Source: Andreesenia angusta
Lineage (GTDB): Bacteria > Bacillota > Clostridia > Tissierellales > Gottschalkiaceae
Reading direction: 5' to 3'
NCBI GenBank assembly: GCA_030537835.1
Contig: JAUNVB010000010.1
Location: 1-46,162 of the forward strand
Length of the DNA: 46,162 nt
Shown here piece after piece: positions 32,253-42,115 of this stretch. The position numbers were made by a program, and so were the translations under genes. The notes below the pieces were generated by a model that was not told the DNA's origin, did not search any database, and was given only the letters and a program-made list of their open reading frames with translations. Positions within the stretch are counted from its first letter, which is position 1. Each line of letters opens with the position of its first letter.

Positions 32253-32444
32253 ATGGCTAAAGCATGTTCAGTATGTGGAAAAGGTACTTCTACAGGTAAT
32301 CAAATAACTTTCTCACATCGTAAAAGCAGAAGAACTTGGAAGCCTAATCTACGTAGAGTAAAAGCTCTAGTTGATGGCTCACCAAAGACAATAAATGTTT
32401 GTACTAGATGTTTAAGATCTGGAAAAGTAGAAAGAGCAATATAA
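32253..32444 (+). CDS. rpmB: Ribosomal protein L28
   Basis: The 63-aa basic protein starts MAKACSVCGKGTSTGNQ, the L28 N-terminus. It holds two cysteine pairs, CSVC (5-8) and CTRC (about 51-54), so it is the zinc-binding type. ITFSHRKSRRTWKPNLR is the rRNA-binding core. It is a large-subunit protein. As in many Firmicutes it lies opposite the Asp23-fakA-recG genes. ATG 32253 follows GGAGGTG. Confidence 0.97.
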   Translation: MAKACSVCGKGTSTGNQITFSHRKSRRTWKPNLRRVKALVDGSPKTINVCTRCLRSGKVERAI

Positions 32445-32472
32445 TGGGCTTCCATAGGAAGCCCCATTTATT
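32444..32472. terminator. Terminator between rpmB and thiN
   Basis: GGGCTTCC pairs with GGAAGCCC around an ATA loop, with flanking AAT/ATT, followed by TTTATTTT on the plus strand. The genes converge, so it can serve both. Confidence 0.88.
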
Positions 32473-33111
32473 TTAATCTCTAGATTTTATAATAAGCAAT
32501 TTACCTTTTTTTATGGATATCTCTGCTCTATCAGATATTATCTCATTACTAATTCCTATAACAGAATCATCATCCATATCTAATGATTCCGCATTGTATT
32601 TAAATCCTTTCAAACTAATTCCTTTGACTTTGCCGCCAAATGGCAATAATGATAGATATTTATAATCATATTCTCTTTGAATCACTATATTATCAGATCC
32701 TATTTCGATAATATTATTCGCATCAATTATTCTTCCAAATGCATTATTATTTTTGATTTTTGACAAAAGATTGATATTTGCCAAAGTATGATCTATTCGA
32801 GTTCCTGTAGCACCTAATAAGACAATTTCTTTAAAGCCTTTTTCTAAAAGTATATCTATAGCTATCTCAGTATCCGTCTCATCTTTTTCAACAGGTCTTT
32901 TTACTATTTCAATAGATTTATTCTCTATTATATCTGTTCCTATACTCTTGTCTATAGAATCAAAATCCCCTACTAATAGATCTGGAGATATTTTCATCTC
33001 ATCTAATATATTCATTCCGCTGTCGACAGCTACAATATAATAATCCTCTATATATTTTTCTATTATATCCTTATAAGAATTTCCCCCTGATACTACTATT
33101 GCTCTTTTCAT
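32473..33111 (-). CDS. thiN: Thiamine pyrophosphokinase
   Basis: ThiN makes thiamine pyrophosphate from thiamine and ATP in one step. The 212-aa sequence has AVDSGMNILDEMKISPDLLVGDFDSID-type blocks (about 28-54, with the acidic DFDS), the catalytic EKDETDTEIAIDILLEKG stretch and GATGTRIDHTLANINLL (about 100-116). With ThiT imported thiamine at the other end of the window and the TPP riboswitch, it shows a salvage route. It is the last gene of the rpe/rsgA group, 1 nt after the rpe stop. Confidence 0.94.
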   Translation of the reverse strand: MKRAIVVSGGNSYKDIIEKYIEDYYIVAVDSGMNILDEMKISPDLLVGDFDSIDKSIGTDIIENKSIEIVKRPVEKDETDTEIAIDILLEKGFKEIVLLGATGTRIDHTLANINLLSKIKNNNAFGRIIDANNIIEIGSDNIVIQREYDYKYLSLLPFGGKVKGISLKGFKYNAESLDMDDDSVIGISNEIISDRAEISIKKGKLLIIKSRD

Positions 33112-33112
33112 A

Positions 33113-33766
33113 TCAATCTATTTTTTCCTTAAATTCTGCAATTCTATTAATTATATTATCAGATTTATATACGGCAGAACCTGCTACTAATACATCTGCA
33201 CCTAAATCTACTAATTCTTTACAATTATCGAGATTTACACCACCGTCAACTTCGATTTCTACATCTAGATTTTTTTCTTTTATGATTTTCGAAAGAAGTT
33301 CTATCTTCTTCTTTACCTGTGGTATAAACGATTGTCCTCCAAATCCTGGATTAACCGTCATTATTAAAACCATATCCAAATCGTCTAAAACGTATTCTAT
33401 ATCCGAAATAGGTGTAGATGGATTTAATGAAACACCAGCTTTTTTTCCTGTAGCTTTTATCTGCTGAATATTTCTATGCAAATGTCTGCAAGCTTCCGAA
33501 TGTACCGTTATAATATCTGCTCCTGCCTCAACAAAATCATCGATATAATTTTCCGGGTTTTCTATCATAAGATGTACATCGAATACTTTCTCTGTATATT
33601 TTCTAATCGCCTTTATAATAGGTGGACCAAAAGTTATATTAGGAACGAATCTTCCATCCATAACATCGATATGAATATATTCAGCTTCACTCCTATCTAA
33701 TAACTTTATCTCCTCTCCTAAAATACTAAAATCAGATGAAAGAATTGATGGTGCAAGTTTTGCCAC
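33113..33766 (-). CDS. rpe: Ribulose-phosphate 3-epimerase
   Basis: Rpe interconverts ribulose 5-phosphate and xylulose 5-phosphate. The 217-aa TIM barrel has [17 protein letters not shown] at the start, the metal-site [17 protein letters not shown] (about 32-48), VHLMIENPE, the [14 protein letters not shown] loop (about 137-150) and the C-terminal [11 protein letters not shown] and [10 protein letters not shown]. The GTG start overlaps the rsgA stop by one base (TAGTG). Confidence 0.96.
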   Translation of the reverse strand: MAKLAPSILSSDFSILGEEIKLLDRSEAEYIHIDVMDGRFVPNITFGPPIIKAIRKYTEKVFDVHLMIENPENYIDDFVEAGADIITVHSEACRHLHRNIQQIKATGKKAGVSLNPSTPISDIEYVLDDLDMVLIMTVNPGFGGQSFIPQVKKKIELLSKIIKEKNLDVEIEVDGGVNLDNCKELVDLGADVLVAGSAVYKSDNIINRIAEFKEKID

Positions 33767-34644
33767 TAATATCTACTCCTCTCCATAATATTTGTAAGAA
33801 AAGCTATATAATTATCGTATCTACTCTTACTTATTTCATTCTTTTCTACAGCTTCTTTAACAGCACATTTAGGCTCTTTATAATGTTTACATCCTGTAAA
33901 TTTACAATCTTCACTATATTTACCAATCTCTATAAAATACTGATCTAAATTGTATTCATCTATGAAATCCAAATCTAATGAGCTAAAACCTGGGGTATCG
34001 AATACAAACCCTCCAAAATCTAATTCAAATAATTCTGAATGCCTAGTTGTATGTCTACCTCTTGAATTCTTCTTACTTATATTACCAGTTTCTAATTCAA
34101 ATTCTGGTTGTATTGCATTTAAAAGAGTCGATTTACCGACTCCGGAAGGTCCTGCAAATGCAGTAATCTTATCTTTTAAAATCGTCTTCAATCTGTCTAT
34201 CCCTGTATTCGATTCAACACTTGTTAAAATTATATCGTATCCTGCTTTTAAATATATTTCTTCTAATCTCTTTATCTCATCTTCTTTTACTAAATCAATT
34301 TTGTTAAAACAAATTGATATATCTAATTCTTGTGCTTCTGCCTGTATTAAAAACTTATCTAATAACCATAGATTCGGCTTAGGGTCTTTTACAGAAAAAA
34401 CAATTATAATTCTATCTACATTAGACACTGGTGGTCTTAATAATTGATTTTTTCTTTCTAATATCTCCTCTATATAACCTTCTTTATCCTCTTGATCGCT
34501 GATTCTTATCTTTACCTCATCACCAATAAGAGGGGTTTTTCCCTCATTTCTGAAAACCCCTCTTGCTTTACAAATATATATTCCTTTTGAGGTGGCTATA
34601 TAATAAAAGCCACCTATTCCTTTAATTATTTTTCCTCTTAACAT
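33766..34644 (-). CDS. rsgA: Ribosome small subunit-dependent GTPase A
   Basis: RsgA tests late 30S subunit maturation and is released by GTP hydrolysis. The protein has an N-terminal OB domain, then a circularly permuted GTPase with the G4 motif CFNKIDLV before Walker [15 protein letters not shown], the HTTRH switch and [10 protein letters not shown] zinc-binding C-terminal domain carries [18 protein letters not shown] start it at ATG 34644 (about 292 aa), five nt after AGAGG; GTG 34650 two codons upstream is an alternative. It lies 8 nt downstream of pknB, a common arrangement. Confidence 0.95.
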   Translation of the reverse strand: MLRGKIIKGIGGFYYIATSKGIYICKARGVFRNEGKTPLIGDEVKIRISDQEDKEGYIEEILERKNQLLRPPVSNVDRIIIVFSVKDPKPNLWLLDKFLIQAEAQELDISICFNKIDLVKEDEIKRLEEIYLKAGYDIILTSVESNTGIDRLKTILKDKITAFAGPSGVGKSTLLNAIQPEFELETGNISKKNSRGRHTTRHSELFELDFGGFVFDTPGFSSLDLDFIDEYNLDQYFIEIGKYSEDCKFTGCKHYKEPKCAVKEAVEKNEISKSRYDNYIAFLTNIMERSRY

Positions 34645-34652
34645 ATTCACCT

Positions 34653-36722
34653 CTAGAAATTCACCCTAGTAGACGATTGTGGTATTCCATCTACGTATAA
34701 TTCATATACTACAGAACCTTTATCTGAATCACTGAAACTAACAGATACTGAACCACTAGTAGCGTCTACTCCCGATTTATTATATACCTGTGTTCTACTC
34801 GTACCTTTAACCTTATATACTGTTACTTCAACAGGCTTAGGAGTTATATTACTCGCACTGATATTTACAGTTTTAGTGCTTTGTCCTCCAGGTTTTTCAT
34901 TATTATTCTCTTTATCATCTTTATCGTCCTTTTCCTCTTTCTCTTCAGGACCGCTACTTACAGTCATATTTATTGCAGACCATTGTTCAACTGTATTTCC
35001 TGCTCTAGTACCCTGATTTATTACTGTTCCTCTTTTTTGACTACTAAATTCATAATTAACTTGTCCTATCGATAATTGAGCACTATTGAGTTGAGCACTT
35101 GCCTGATCGAATGATAATCCTATTAGATTAGGTACATCTGAATAATATACTTCCTTACCTTTGCTAATTATTATATTCACTTCAGTATTCTTTTGAACAG
35201 AAGTATCTGGTGCTGGATCTTGACTTATTATAAGTCCTGCTTCTACCTCATCATTAAATTCCTCTGTCTGTGCTCCTAATATTAATCCTTGATCTCTTAA
35301 CATAAGTCTTGCTGTCTCAGAATCTTGTCCTAGGATTGATGGTACATTTATAGGTTGTGGTCCTTGACTCAATACAACTCCTATCTTCTTGCCCTTTTCA
35401 ATCTTGGTAGCAGCCGGTATATTCTGTCTTAATATCTTACCTTCTGGTTGTTCTTCACTGTATTCTTCTCCTTCAATATCCACTTTCAACTCATCTGTAC
35501 TTAGCAATTTATTTGCTTCATCTACAGTTAAACCTACAATAGAAGGAACCGGAACTTCTGATTTAAAAATGCCTCCATCGCTATAAATATATATAACTGA
35601 TGCTGCGATTACAGTTAAAAATGCTAATAAAATAGCAATTGCTGTAGTCTTCTTTCCCGTTCCATCATCATCTTTCTTTTTCTTTTTCTTAGCTTCTAAT
35701 CTAGCTAATCTCTTCTCTTCTTTTTCTTTTAATTTCGCAGCTTTTAACGCCTCTGCTTCCTTCATCTTTTCTTTTTTTGCTTGCTCTTTACTTCTCTCTT
35801 TTACGATTTTATTTCTCTCTTTAATCATATCGTCATTTATCGGAGGTATTATCTGCGTTCTAGAGTCTATCTCATCTGCCGCTTTTATAGACGATGCTAA
35901 TGTTCCATCTTTCTGATAAGATTTTAAATCAGCTAAAAGAGATTTAATATCTTGATATCTTTCCGAAGAACTCTTTTTCATCGCCTTCATTATTATAAAC
36001 TCTAACTCCCTAGGTATATCTGGGTTTATCTCTCTAGGAGGTACAGCCTCTTCTTGAATATGCATAATAGCAACGCTTATAGGGCTATCTGCATCGAAAG
36101 GAACCTTCCCAGTCATCATCTCATACATAACTACACCAAGAGAATATATATCAGATCTCTTATCTACCATACCTCCTCTTGCTTGTTCAGGTGATAAATA
36201 ATGAGCAGAACCTAGTACCCCTCCATTATTCGTCATAGTCACACTACTAGTTGCTCTTGCTATTCCAAAATCGGTTACTTTAATTATCCTATCTTCTGTA
36301 ACCATTATATTATGTGGCTTTATATCTCTATGGACTATGCCATTTTTATGAGCAGCTTCTAATGCCTCTCCTATTGATATAGCCGTATTTACAGTCTCTC
36401 TATTATCCAAATGACCATATATATTTATTAAGTCTTTCAATGTTTTCCCATTTATATATTCCATTACAATATAGTTTTTCCCATCCTCTTCTCCAACATC
36501 ATAGACATTGACGATATTAGGATGAGTAAGTGATGCTGCCGATTGAGCCTCTCTTTTAAATTTAGTCAAAACATCTGCATCATTTTTAAATTGGTCCCTG
36601 AGTACTTTCACAGCAACATATCTGTTGAGTAGACGACATTTGGCTTTATAGACTTCTGCCATTCCTCCTCCCCCAACTTTTTCAATGATTTCATATCTAT
36701 TTCCAAGTACTTTATCTATCAT
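34653..36722 (-). CDS. pknB: Ser/Thr protein kinase with PASTA repeats (PrkC/PknB)
   Basis: The kinase domain (about 10-270) has the Gly loop GGGGMAEVYKA, the ATP lysine in VAVKVLRD, the catalytic HRDIKPHNIM and TDFGIARA. A Lys/Glu-rich juxtamembrane segment (about 300-355), rich in AKKEKMKEAEALKAAKLKEK-like runs, leads to one TM helix (about 362-383). Three extracellular PASTA repeats follow, opening VPSIVGLTVDEAN, VPSILGQDSETA and VPNLIGLSFDQAS; they sense muropeptides or lipid II. After an acidic linker there is an extra Ser/Thr-rich domain of about 75 residues (VNISASNITPKPVEVTVY onward). The start is ATG 36722, 7 nt after AGGTGA. It follows its phosphatase gene stp. Confidence 0.96.
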   Translation of the reverse strand: MIDKVLGNRYEIIEKVGGGGMAEVYKAKCRLLNRYVAVKVLRDQFKNDADVLTKFKREAQSAASLTHPNIVNVYDVGEEDGKNYIVMEYINGKTLKDLINIYGHLDNRETVNTAISIGEALEAAHKNGIVHRDIKPHNIMVTEDRIIKVTDFGIARATSSVTMTNNGGVLGSAHYLSPEQARGGMVDKRSDIYSLGVVMYEMMTGKVPFDADSPISVAIMHIQEEAVPPREINPDIPRELEFIIMKAMKKSSSERYQDIKSLLADLKSYQKDGTLASSIKAADEIDSRTQIIPPINDDMIKERNKIVKERSKEQAKKEKMKEAEALKAAKLKEKEEKRLARLEAKKKKKKDDDGTGKKTTAIAILLAFLTVIAASVIYIYSDGGIFKSEVPVPSIVGLTVDEANKLLSTDELKVDIEGEEYSEEQPEGKILRQNIPAATKIEKGKKIGVVLSQGPQPINVPSILGQDSETARLMLRDQGLILGAQTEEFNDEVEAGLIISQDPAPDTSVQKNTEVNIIISKGKEVYYSDVPNLIGLSFDQASAQLNSAQLSIGQVNYEFSSQKRGTVINQGTRAGNTVEQWSAINMTVSSGPEEKEEKDDKDDKENNNEKPGGQSTKTVNISASNITPKPVEVTVYKVKGTSRTQVYNKSGVDATSGSVSVSFSDSDKGSVVYELYVDGIPQSSTRVNF

Positions 36723-36737
36723 TTGCAATTCACCTAC

Positions 36738-37469
36738 CTAACTTTTTTTCATTATTAAGATTGTTATATTGTCAGGTCCGCCTAAATGATTTACTTCATC
36801 AATAAAATCTTCACAAACCTTAGTTAAATCTTTTGTTGTATTTATCTTATCTATAATATAATCTTCATTTAATATACCATGAAATCCATCCGATGATAAT
36901 AGAATTATATCATCCTTTTTTATCTCAATACTATCTATTTCAACTTCAATATCCTTACTCGTTCCAACTGCTCTAGTTATTATATTTCTCTGAGGATGAC
37001 TCTTCGCTTCTTCTTTAGTTATACTACCTGATTCGATCAAGGCCTCAACTAAAGAATGATCTATTGTCAATTGTTTTAACACTTTATCTCTTATCAAATA
37101 TGCTCTACTATCGCCAACATGAGCTATATAAGCAGTATTATTCTTAACTATTATCATGACAATAGTAGTTCCCATAGTTCCATCTTCCATATCTTCTTTA
37201 GATAATCTGAATATCTCGTCATTAGCTTTTTCAATCGCCTTATTTATGAACTTAGGAATTAGAAGTTTGCCACTTTTCAATGAATCTAAAGACTCTTTAA
37301 ACAAATCTATGGTCAAATCTGCAACTAAATTACTTGCAAAGTCTCCACCTCTATGTCCGCCCATACCATCAGCTACAAGATATAGTGATACTTCATCTTC
37401 ATAATAAGAAAAGGCATCTTGATTTTCTGTCCTTGAGACACCTGTATCCGTGCGTGCACAAACTATCAT
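36738..37469 (-). CDS. stp: PP2C-family Ser/Thr phosphatase Stp (PrpC)
   Basis: The 243-aa protein has the PP2C motifs in order: TDTGVSRTENQDAF, LVADGMGGHRGGDFAS (metal Asp and Gly), GTMGTTIVMII, AHVGDSRAYLIRD, ILLSSDGFHGIL and GGPDNITILIM. It removes phosphates placed by the adjacent kinase PknB. I start it at ATG 37469 (MIVCARTDTG) after a GAGGTGATT site; a longer frame adds ten residues from the rlmN end. It lies between rlmN and pknB, the usual clostridial order. Confidence 0.96.
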   Translation of the reverse strand: MIVCARTDTGVSRTENQDAFSYYEDEVSLYLVADGMGGHRGGDFASNLVADLTIDLFKESLDSLKSGKLLIPKFINKAIEKANDEIFRLSKEDMEDGTMGTTIVMIIVKNNTAYIAHVGDSRAYLIRDKVLKQLTIDHSLVEALIESGSITKEEAKSHPQRNIITRAVGTSKDIEVEIDSIEIKKDDIILLSSDGFHGILNEDYIIDKINTTKDLTKVCEDFIDEVNHLGGPDNITILIMKKS

Positions 37470-37473
37470 ACAA

Positions 37474-38520
37474 TCACCTCGCCAATTTTTCTCTTTCACT
37501 CATAAAGTCAATTCTAAGTTGTCCGCAAGCTGCATTTATATCAGAGCCTAATTCTCTTCTTATTGTAGAGTTTATTCCTCTAGAGTCAAGAATTCTTTTA
37601 AACTCTTTTATAGCTCTTAGATTAGACTTAACTTTATCATATTCTTTCACAGTATTTAGAGGTATAAGATTTACATGACAGTTGAATCCTGAAGATATCC
37701 TCGCAAGCTCTTCTGCATGCTTCTTTGAGTCGTTTTCTCCACTTATCAATGTGTATTCAAAAGATATCCGTCTTCCAGTCTTTTTTGCATAATAATGACA
37801 AGCTTCTATTATGCTCTTAACTGAATACTTATTTGCTGTTGGCATTATCTTCTTTCTCTCAATATTAAATGGATTATGTAAAGATATAGCAAGATTTATA
37901 GGCTTTCCTAAATCAGCAAGCTCGTATATCTCCTCAATTAATCCACAAGTAGATAATGTAATATGTCTATAGCTTATATTTTGTCCTTCTTCATCATTTA
38001 TTATTTCTAAAAATTTCTTTACATTATCATAATTATCGAGCGGCTCACCGCTGCCCATTAAAACAATATTGCTAATTCTTTCATTTAAATCTTTTTGAAT
38101 ACAGTATATTTGATTTAATAACTCTCCTGCTGTAAGATTTCTTACCAATCCTCTTTTAGTAGATGCACAAAAACTACATCCCATCTTACAACCTACCTGT
38201 GTAGATATGCAGACTGTATTTCCATGCTTATACTTCATAAAGACAGTTTCAATTATATGACCATCCTCTAATTCAAATAAATACTTCTTCGTATCATCGA
38301 TTTTTGATTCCAATTTACTTGCAATTTTAAATCTAGATATATAAGCATTCGATTTTAATCTCTCTCTAAATGCTTTAGGCAGATTCTTTAGATCATCTAT
38401 ACTATCTACCATATTCTTATGTAATGATCTATAGATTTGCTTTGCCCTATATCTCTTTTCACCCAATTCAGTTACTAAGGAAGTGAGTTCATTTAAATCT
38501 AATGATTTTAAGTCTTCCAT
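37474..38520 (-). CDS. rlmN: Dual-specificity 23S rRNA / tRNA adenine-C2 methyltransferase RlmN
   Basis: RlmN is a radical SAM enzyme that methylates A2503 of 23S rRNA and A37 of some tRNAs. The 348-aa protein has the 4Fe-4S motif CKMGCSFC (Cys111, 115, 118) in ISTQVGCKMGCSFCASTKRG. It also has MGSGEPLDNYD, LSTCGLI, LAISLHNPF and the catalytic C-terminal Cys in GSDINAACGQLR. The start is ATG 38520 with a GGGAGGAG site; five codons upstream of it in the frame cover that site and are excluded. Confidence 0.96.
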   Translation of the reverse strand: MEDLKSLDLNELTSLVTELGEKRYRAKQIYRSLHKNMVDSIDDLKNLPKAFRERLKSNAYISRFKIASKLESKIDDTKKYLFELEDGHIIETVFMKYKHGNTVCISTQVGCKMGCSFCASTKRGLVRNLTAGELLNQIYCIQKDLNERISNIVLMGSGEPLDNYDNVKKFLEIINDEEGQNISYRHITLSTCGLIEEIYELADLGKPINLAISLHNPFNIERKKIMPTANKYSVKSIIEACHYYAKKTGRRISFEYTLISGENDSKKHAEELARISSGFNCHVNLIPLNTVKEYDKVKSNLRAIKEFKRILDSRGINSTIRRELGSDINAACGQLRIDFMSEREKLAR

Positions 38521-38565
38521 AATCTCTCCTCCCAAAAGAATATTATATCATATTTATACGTTTTT

Positions 38566-39900
38566 TTAAGACTTCTGTAGTTTTGTAATAAAAAAGCCAT
38601 TTATACCGTGTATATTGGGGAAAAATTGTAATATTCCACTCTTCGATTCCTCATATATATTAGTGTTTCTGAATTTTTTACTAAAATCTACAAGTTTAAA
38701 ATTTTTATTCTCTTTTAAAAACCTTTCTATAATCTTTGTATTTTCACGCTCATTTATACTACAAGTACTATAGACTAAAATACCTTCTCTTCTTAAGTAT
38801 TTAGAAGCATTTTCTATTATCTTATATTGTAGTTTTACTAATTCTTCTAAATCCTTTTCGCTTTTAAAATACTTTATCTCTGGCTTATTCTTTATAAGTC
38901 CTAATGCAGAACAAGGCGCATCTAATAATACCTTATCCCAAGATTCAAAATCTTCTTCTCTATAGATTGAAGCATCTTTCTTTGATAATTCAGCTATTGT
39001 GATGCCTAGTCTATTCAATTTTTTATCGATTAAACTAATCTTCCTATCCTTTATATCTCTAGCTGAAATCAGCCCTTTATTCTCCATCTTATCTCCTATT
39101 AAGGCCGTTTTTCCACCAGGTGCTGCACATATATCTAAAACCCTCTCATGCGATTTAGGATCTAGAACTTCTACAGCTATAGTCGAGGTGATATCTTGTA
39201 TATCTATATATCCTCTTTCATATATATCTTTTTCTAATATTCCTGAAGGGTTTTTTATCTTAAAAGAATAATCTAAATAATCTGATTCATAGAATTCATA
39301 ATCGTATTCCTTTAATTTCGTTTTGACTTTATCTATATCACTTTTAAATTTATTCACTCTTATATTCATATAGTGTTTTCTATTATTTGCAATGCATATC
39401 TCTTCTGTGAATTCAATCCCATAATCATTAACCCATAGCTTTATCAGCCAAAGAGGATATGAATATCTTATAGATAAATATTTTTCATAATCATTTTTAT
39501 CTATTTTGGGAAGTCTATTTTTATTTCTAGCTATATTTCTCAATACTCCATTTGCAAATTTCTTTGCTCCTGAATTAGAATATTTTCCGACTAGTTTAAC
39601 TGCTTCATCAATTGCAGCAAAATCTGGTGTCTTATCCATTTCTAAAATTTGATATATAGTGATCAATATTATAAATTTATTGTCTAATTCTATTTTATTT
39701 AATTTAATCTTAGAGAATTTAGATAATAACCATTCATAATAATATAAATTTTCTAAACTACCATAGAATATCTCTCTAAAAAAAGTCTTATCTCGACTTT
39801 CTAAATTCTTACTATATTCATTGGCAACTATATTCGAATACCTCTTAGAAATGAGCACTTCTTTTAAAGCTTTAAATGCTATTTCTCTTATATTTCTCAT
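38566..39900 (-). CDS. rsmB: 16S rRNA (cytosine(967)-C(5))-methyltransferase
   Basis: RsmB methylates C967 of 16S rRNA. The N-terminal 140 residues are a NusB-like domain (REIAFKALKEV, DKTFFREIFYGSLE, IDEAVKLVGKYS). The methyltransferase domain has the SAM site VLDICAAPGGKTALI (about 254-268), the LLDAPCSALG loop with one Cys, and the nucleophile in LVYSTCSINERENTKI. The 444-aa length is usual. It is upstream of rlmN with a 45-nt gap. The start is ATG 39900. Confidence 0.96.
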   Translation of the reverse strand: MRNIREIAFKALKEVLISKRYSNIVANEYSKNLESRDKTFFREIFYGSLENLYYYEWLLSKFSKIKLNKIELDNKFIILITIYQILEMDKTPDFAAIDEAVKLVGKYSNSGAKKFANGVLRNIARNKNRLPKIDKNDYEKYLSIRYSYPLWLIKLWVNDYGIEFTEEICIANNRKHYMNIRVNKFKSDIDKVKTKLKEYDYEFYESDYLDYSFKIKNPSGILEKDIYERGYIDIQDITSTIAVEVLDPKSHERVLDICAAPGGKTALIGDKMENKGLISARDIKDRKISLIDKKLNRLGITIAELSKKDASIYREEDFESWDKVLLDAPCSALGLIKNKPEIKYFKSEKDLEELVKLQYKIIENASKYLRREGILVYSTCSINERENTKIIERFLKENKNFKLVDFSKKFRNTNIYEESKSGILQFFPNIHGINGFFITKLQKS

Positions 39901-39938
39901 GACTATTTACTCTCTTTCATAATATTCATATATAGAAT

Positions 39939-39947
39939 ATTATAGCA
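39939..39947 (-). promoter_or_regulatory. Possible extended -10 promoter for the rsmB-rlmN-stp-pknB group
   Basis: TGCTATAAT lies 38 nt upstream of the rsmB start on the minus strand, just after a terminator. The -35 region is only a T run (TTTTTT), so the call is tentative. Confidence 0.4.
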
Positions 39948-39962
39948 TATTTTTATATATGA

Positions 39963-40000
39963 AAAAATAAAAGCAAGGCTGTAAATCTTATACCTTGCTT
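39963..40000 (-). terminator. Terminator of the rpoZ-to-zinc-peptidase group
   Basis: AAGCAAGG pairs with CCTTGCTT (39971-39978 with 39993-40000) around a 14-nt loop. It is followed by TTATTTTTT on the minus strand, 18 nt past the peptidase stop. Confidence 0.85.
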
Positions 40001-40017
40001 CTGTTTTAAATATATAT

Positions 40018-40692
40018 TTAATCTCTTCTCATACCCATAAATCTAATTAAATTACCAAGTGAAGCTAATGCTGCTGCAATATAAGTTAGAGCCGCTGCTC
40101 CTAAAACCTTTTTAACTGGAGCAATTTCATCTGGTAAAAGTAGCCCTGATTCTAATTCTTTTATCGCTCTATTACTAGCATCGAATTCTACTGGCAATGT
40201 TATTATTTGAAAAATCACAGTTACTGCAAATACTAATATTCCTAAATCGAATAATCCCGAATATCCCATGAATAATCCGAGAAGTATTAAAGGAAATGCG
40301 GCTCTAGAACTTATAGAGACTATTGGAAATATACTATTTCTAATATGAAGAGGTGCATAATCCTTTTGATCTTGAATTGCATGTCCTACTTCATGTGCTG
40401 CAACTCCTATTGCCGCTATTGAACTGCTTGCATATACTGATTCAGAAAGTCTTAATACTTTGTTTTTAGGATCATAATGATCTGTCAATTGTCCTCTTAC
40501 CATTTCTATTGGTATATTACTCATATTATGTCTATCTAATAGTATTCTCGCAGCCTGATAGCCTGTAATGCCTTTTTTAGAATATACTTTACTATAGGAA
40601 TTAAATGTGGATTTTATCTTAGATTGAGAATATACTGTCAATATCATCGCTAGCACTATGACAATCCATCCAATTGAATAGTAATCTAACAT
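40018..40692 (-). CDS. YugP-type neutral zinc metallopeptidase, membrane protein
   Basis: The 224-aa protein has an N-terminal membrane helix (about 5-22), a soluble region with the zinc motif HEVGHAIQD (HExxH, about 100-108) and the YDPKNKVLRLSESVY block before it. Two or three further membrane helices follow (about 125-165 and 195-215). This matches the YugP family of membrane-bound zinc peptidases found between fmt and rsmB in many clostridia. The substrate is not known. The start is ATG 40692 with an AAAGGGTGAT site. Confidence 0.88.
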   Translation of the reverse strand: MLDYYSIGWIVIVLAMILTVYSQSKIKSTFNSYSKVYSKKGITGYQAARILLDRHNMSNIPIEMVRGQLTDHYDPKNKVLRLSESVYASSSIAAIGVAAHEVGHAIQDQKDYAPLHIRNSIFPIVSISSRAAFPLILLGLFMGYSGLFDLGILVFAVTVIFQIITLPVEFDASNRAIKELESGLLLPDEIAPVKKVLGAAALTYIAAALASLGNLIRFMGMRRD

Positions 40693-40718
40693 AATATCAC
40701 CCTTTCTTAAATAGAGGA

Positions 40719-41639
40719 TTAATCTAAGATTATTTTTTCAATCTCATTTCCTCTTAAATATTCTTCTACTTTCATTGATTTTTTCCCAGGAAATTGTATT
40801 TCTTTTAAGCTTATACATCCCTCTCCTGTCTGTACTAGAATACCATTATCATCAATTTCTATTATACTGCCTGGTTCTGAACTAGTCTGCCTATTTGAAA
40901 GCTCAGCTTTTTTTACCTTTACATTCTCCCCATAGTAGAAGAAATATGAACCTGGCCAAGGTTGTGTTCCTCTTATCAGATTATATATATCTATATTTGG
41001 TTTTTTCCAATCTATTCTTCCAAGAGATTTATCCATCATAGGTGCATATGAAGAATTTTCATCATCTTGCTTTTTTGCTGATAGATTTTCAATATTTTCA
41101 AGAGTGTCAATTAGTAATTTAGCTCCATCAATCATCAGTATATCGTGCAATTGCCCAGCATTCATCTGATCATCTATATCTATTTCAGATCTATTCAGAA
41201 CATCCCCTGTATCTAATCCTTTATCCATTTTCATTATTGAATTTCCACTTATATCTTCTCCATTTATTATAGCCCAATTTATTGGTGCTGCTCCTCTGTA
41301 TTTAGGAAGAATAGAAGCGTGTACATTCAGACATCCGTATTTTGGAAGACTGAGTATATCCTCTCTCAATATCTGTCCATAAGCTACTACTATAATTATA
41401 TCTGGATTAATCGATCTTAGTTTTTCTAAACTCTCCAAACTATTCACATCGTCTGGCTGATAAACTTCTAATCCAAATTCTAATGCTTTCTCCTTAACAG
41501 GAGTAAATTGCATCTTCTTCCCTCTGCCTCTTTTTTTATCTTTTTGAGTTATGACTAAATTGATATCATATCCTCTTTTAATAATCTCTTCTAAAGAAGC
41601 TACAGCAAAATCGGGTGTCCCCATAAAAACAATTTTCAT
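40719..41639 (-). CDS. fmt: Methionyl-tRNA formyltransferase
   Basis: Fmt formylates initiator Met-tRNA with 10-formyl-tetrahydrofolate. The 306-aa sequence opens MKIVFMGTPDFAVASLEEI and holds the catalytic block LNVHASILPKYRGAAPINWA (about 107-126) and MDKGLDTGDVL. A C-terminal tRNA-binding OB domain follows. I start it at ATG 41639; the longer frame would use the last codons of def. The gap to the def stop is 4 nt, so the initiation pair is coupled. Confidence 0.96.
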   Translation of the reverse strand: MKIVFMGTPDFAVASLEEIIKRGYDINLVITQKDKKRGRGKKMQFTPVKEKALEFGLEVYQPDDVNSLESLEKLRSINPDIIIVVAYGQILREDILSLPKYGCLNVHASILPKYRGAAPINWAIINGEDISGNSIMKMDKGLDTGDVLNRSEIDIDDQMNAGQLHDILMIDGAKLLIDTLENIENLSAKKQDDENSSYAPMMDKSLGRIDWKKPNIDIYNLIRGTQPWPGSYFFYYGENVKVKKAELSNRQTSSEPGSIIEIDDNGILVQTGEGCISLKEIQFPGKKSMKVEEYLRGNEIEKIILD

Positions 41640-41643
41640 CTTA

Positions 41644-42099
41644 TCATCCAATCTTTTCATCATCTATTATTTTATCTATATAGAGCACTCCATCTAAATG
41701 ATCTATTTCATGGCAAAAAACTCTAGCTAATAGATCATTAGCTTCCACTCTTTTCTCATTACCATCTTTATCTAAATACTCAACTATTATACTCTTAGGC
41801 CTACAAACATTTCCACTCTTACCTGGCACAGAAAGGCATCCTTCCTCATCAACCTCCTCACCACTAGATTCTACAATCTTAGGATTTATTCCTACAATAG
41901 GACCTTCCCCAATATCTATTACAATTACTCTCTTTAAAACTCCTACCTGTGGTGCAGCTAAACCAACACCTTCAGCATCTTTCATTGTATCTATCATATC
42001 TTCTATTAAGATCTTTATTCTATCATCTATATTTTCTATAACTCTGCTCTTTTTTCTTAAAAGTGGATCGCCCTCAATTCTTATCTGTCTAATAGCCAT
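41644..42099 (-). CDS. def: Peptide deformylase
   Basis: Def removes the formyl group from nascent proteins. The 151-aa protein has the three deformylase motifs [10 protein letters not shown] (44-53), EEGCLSVPG with metal ligand Cys88, and HEIDHLDG with His130, Glu131 and His134. It lies upstream of fmt, whose product supplies its substrate. ATG 42099 follows GGAGGTG. Confidence 0.97.
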   Translation of the reverse strand: MAIRQIRIEGDPLLRKKSRVIENIDDRIKILIEDMIDTMKDAEGVGLAAPQVGVLKRVIVIDIGEGPIVGINPKIVESSGEEVDEEGCLSVPGKSGNVCRPKSIIVEYLDKDGNEKRVEANDLLARVFCHEIDHLDGVLYIDKIIDDEKIG

Positions 42100-42115
42100 T
42101 AAAACACCTCCAATA

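Noticed and set aside
33950..34447. A 165-aa plus-strand frame opposite rsgA
   Set aside because: It is antisense to a conserved GTPase and Ser/Asn-rich without motifs, as expected for a shadow.
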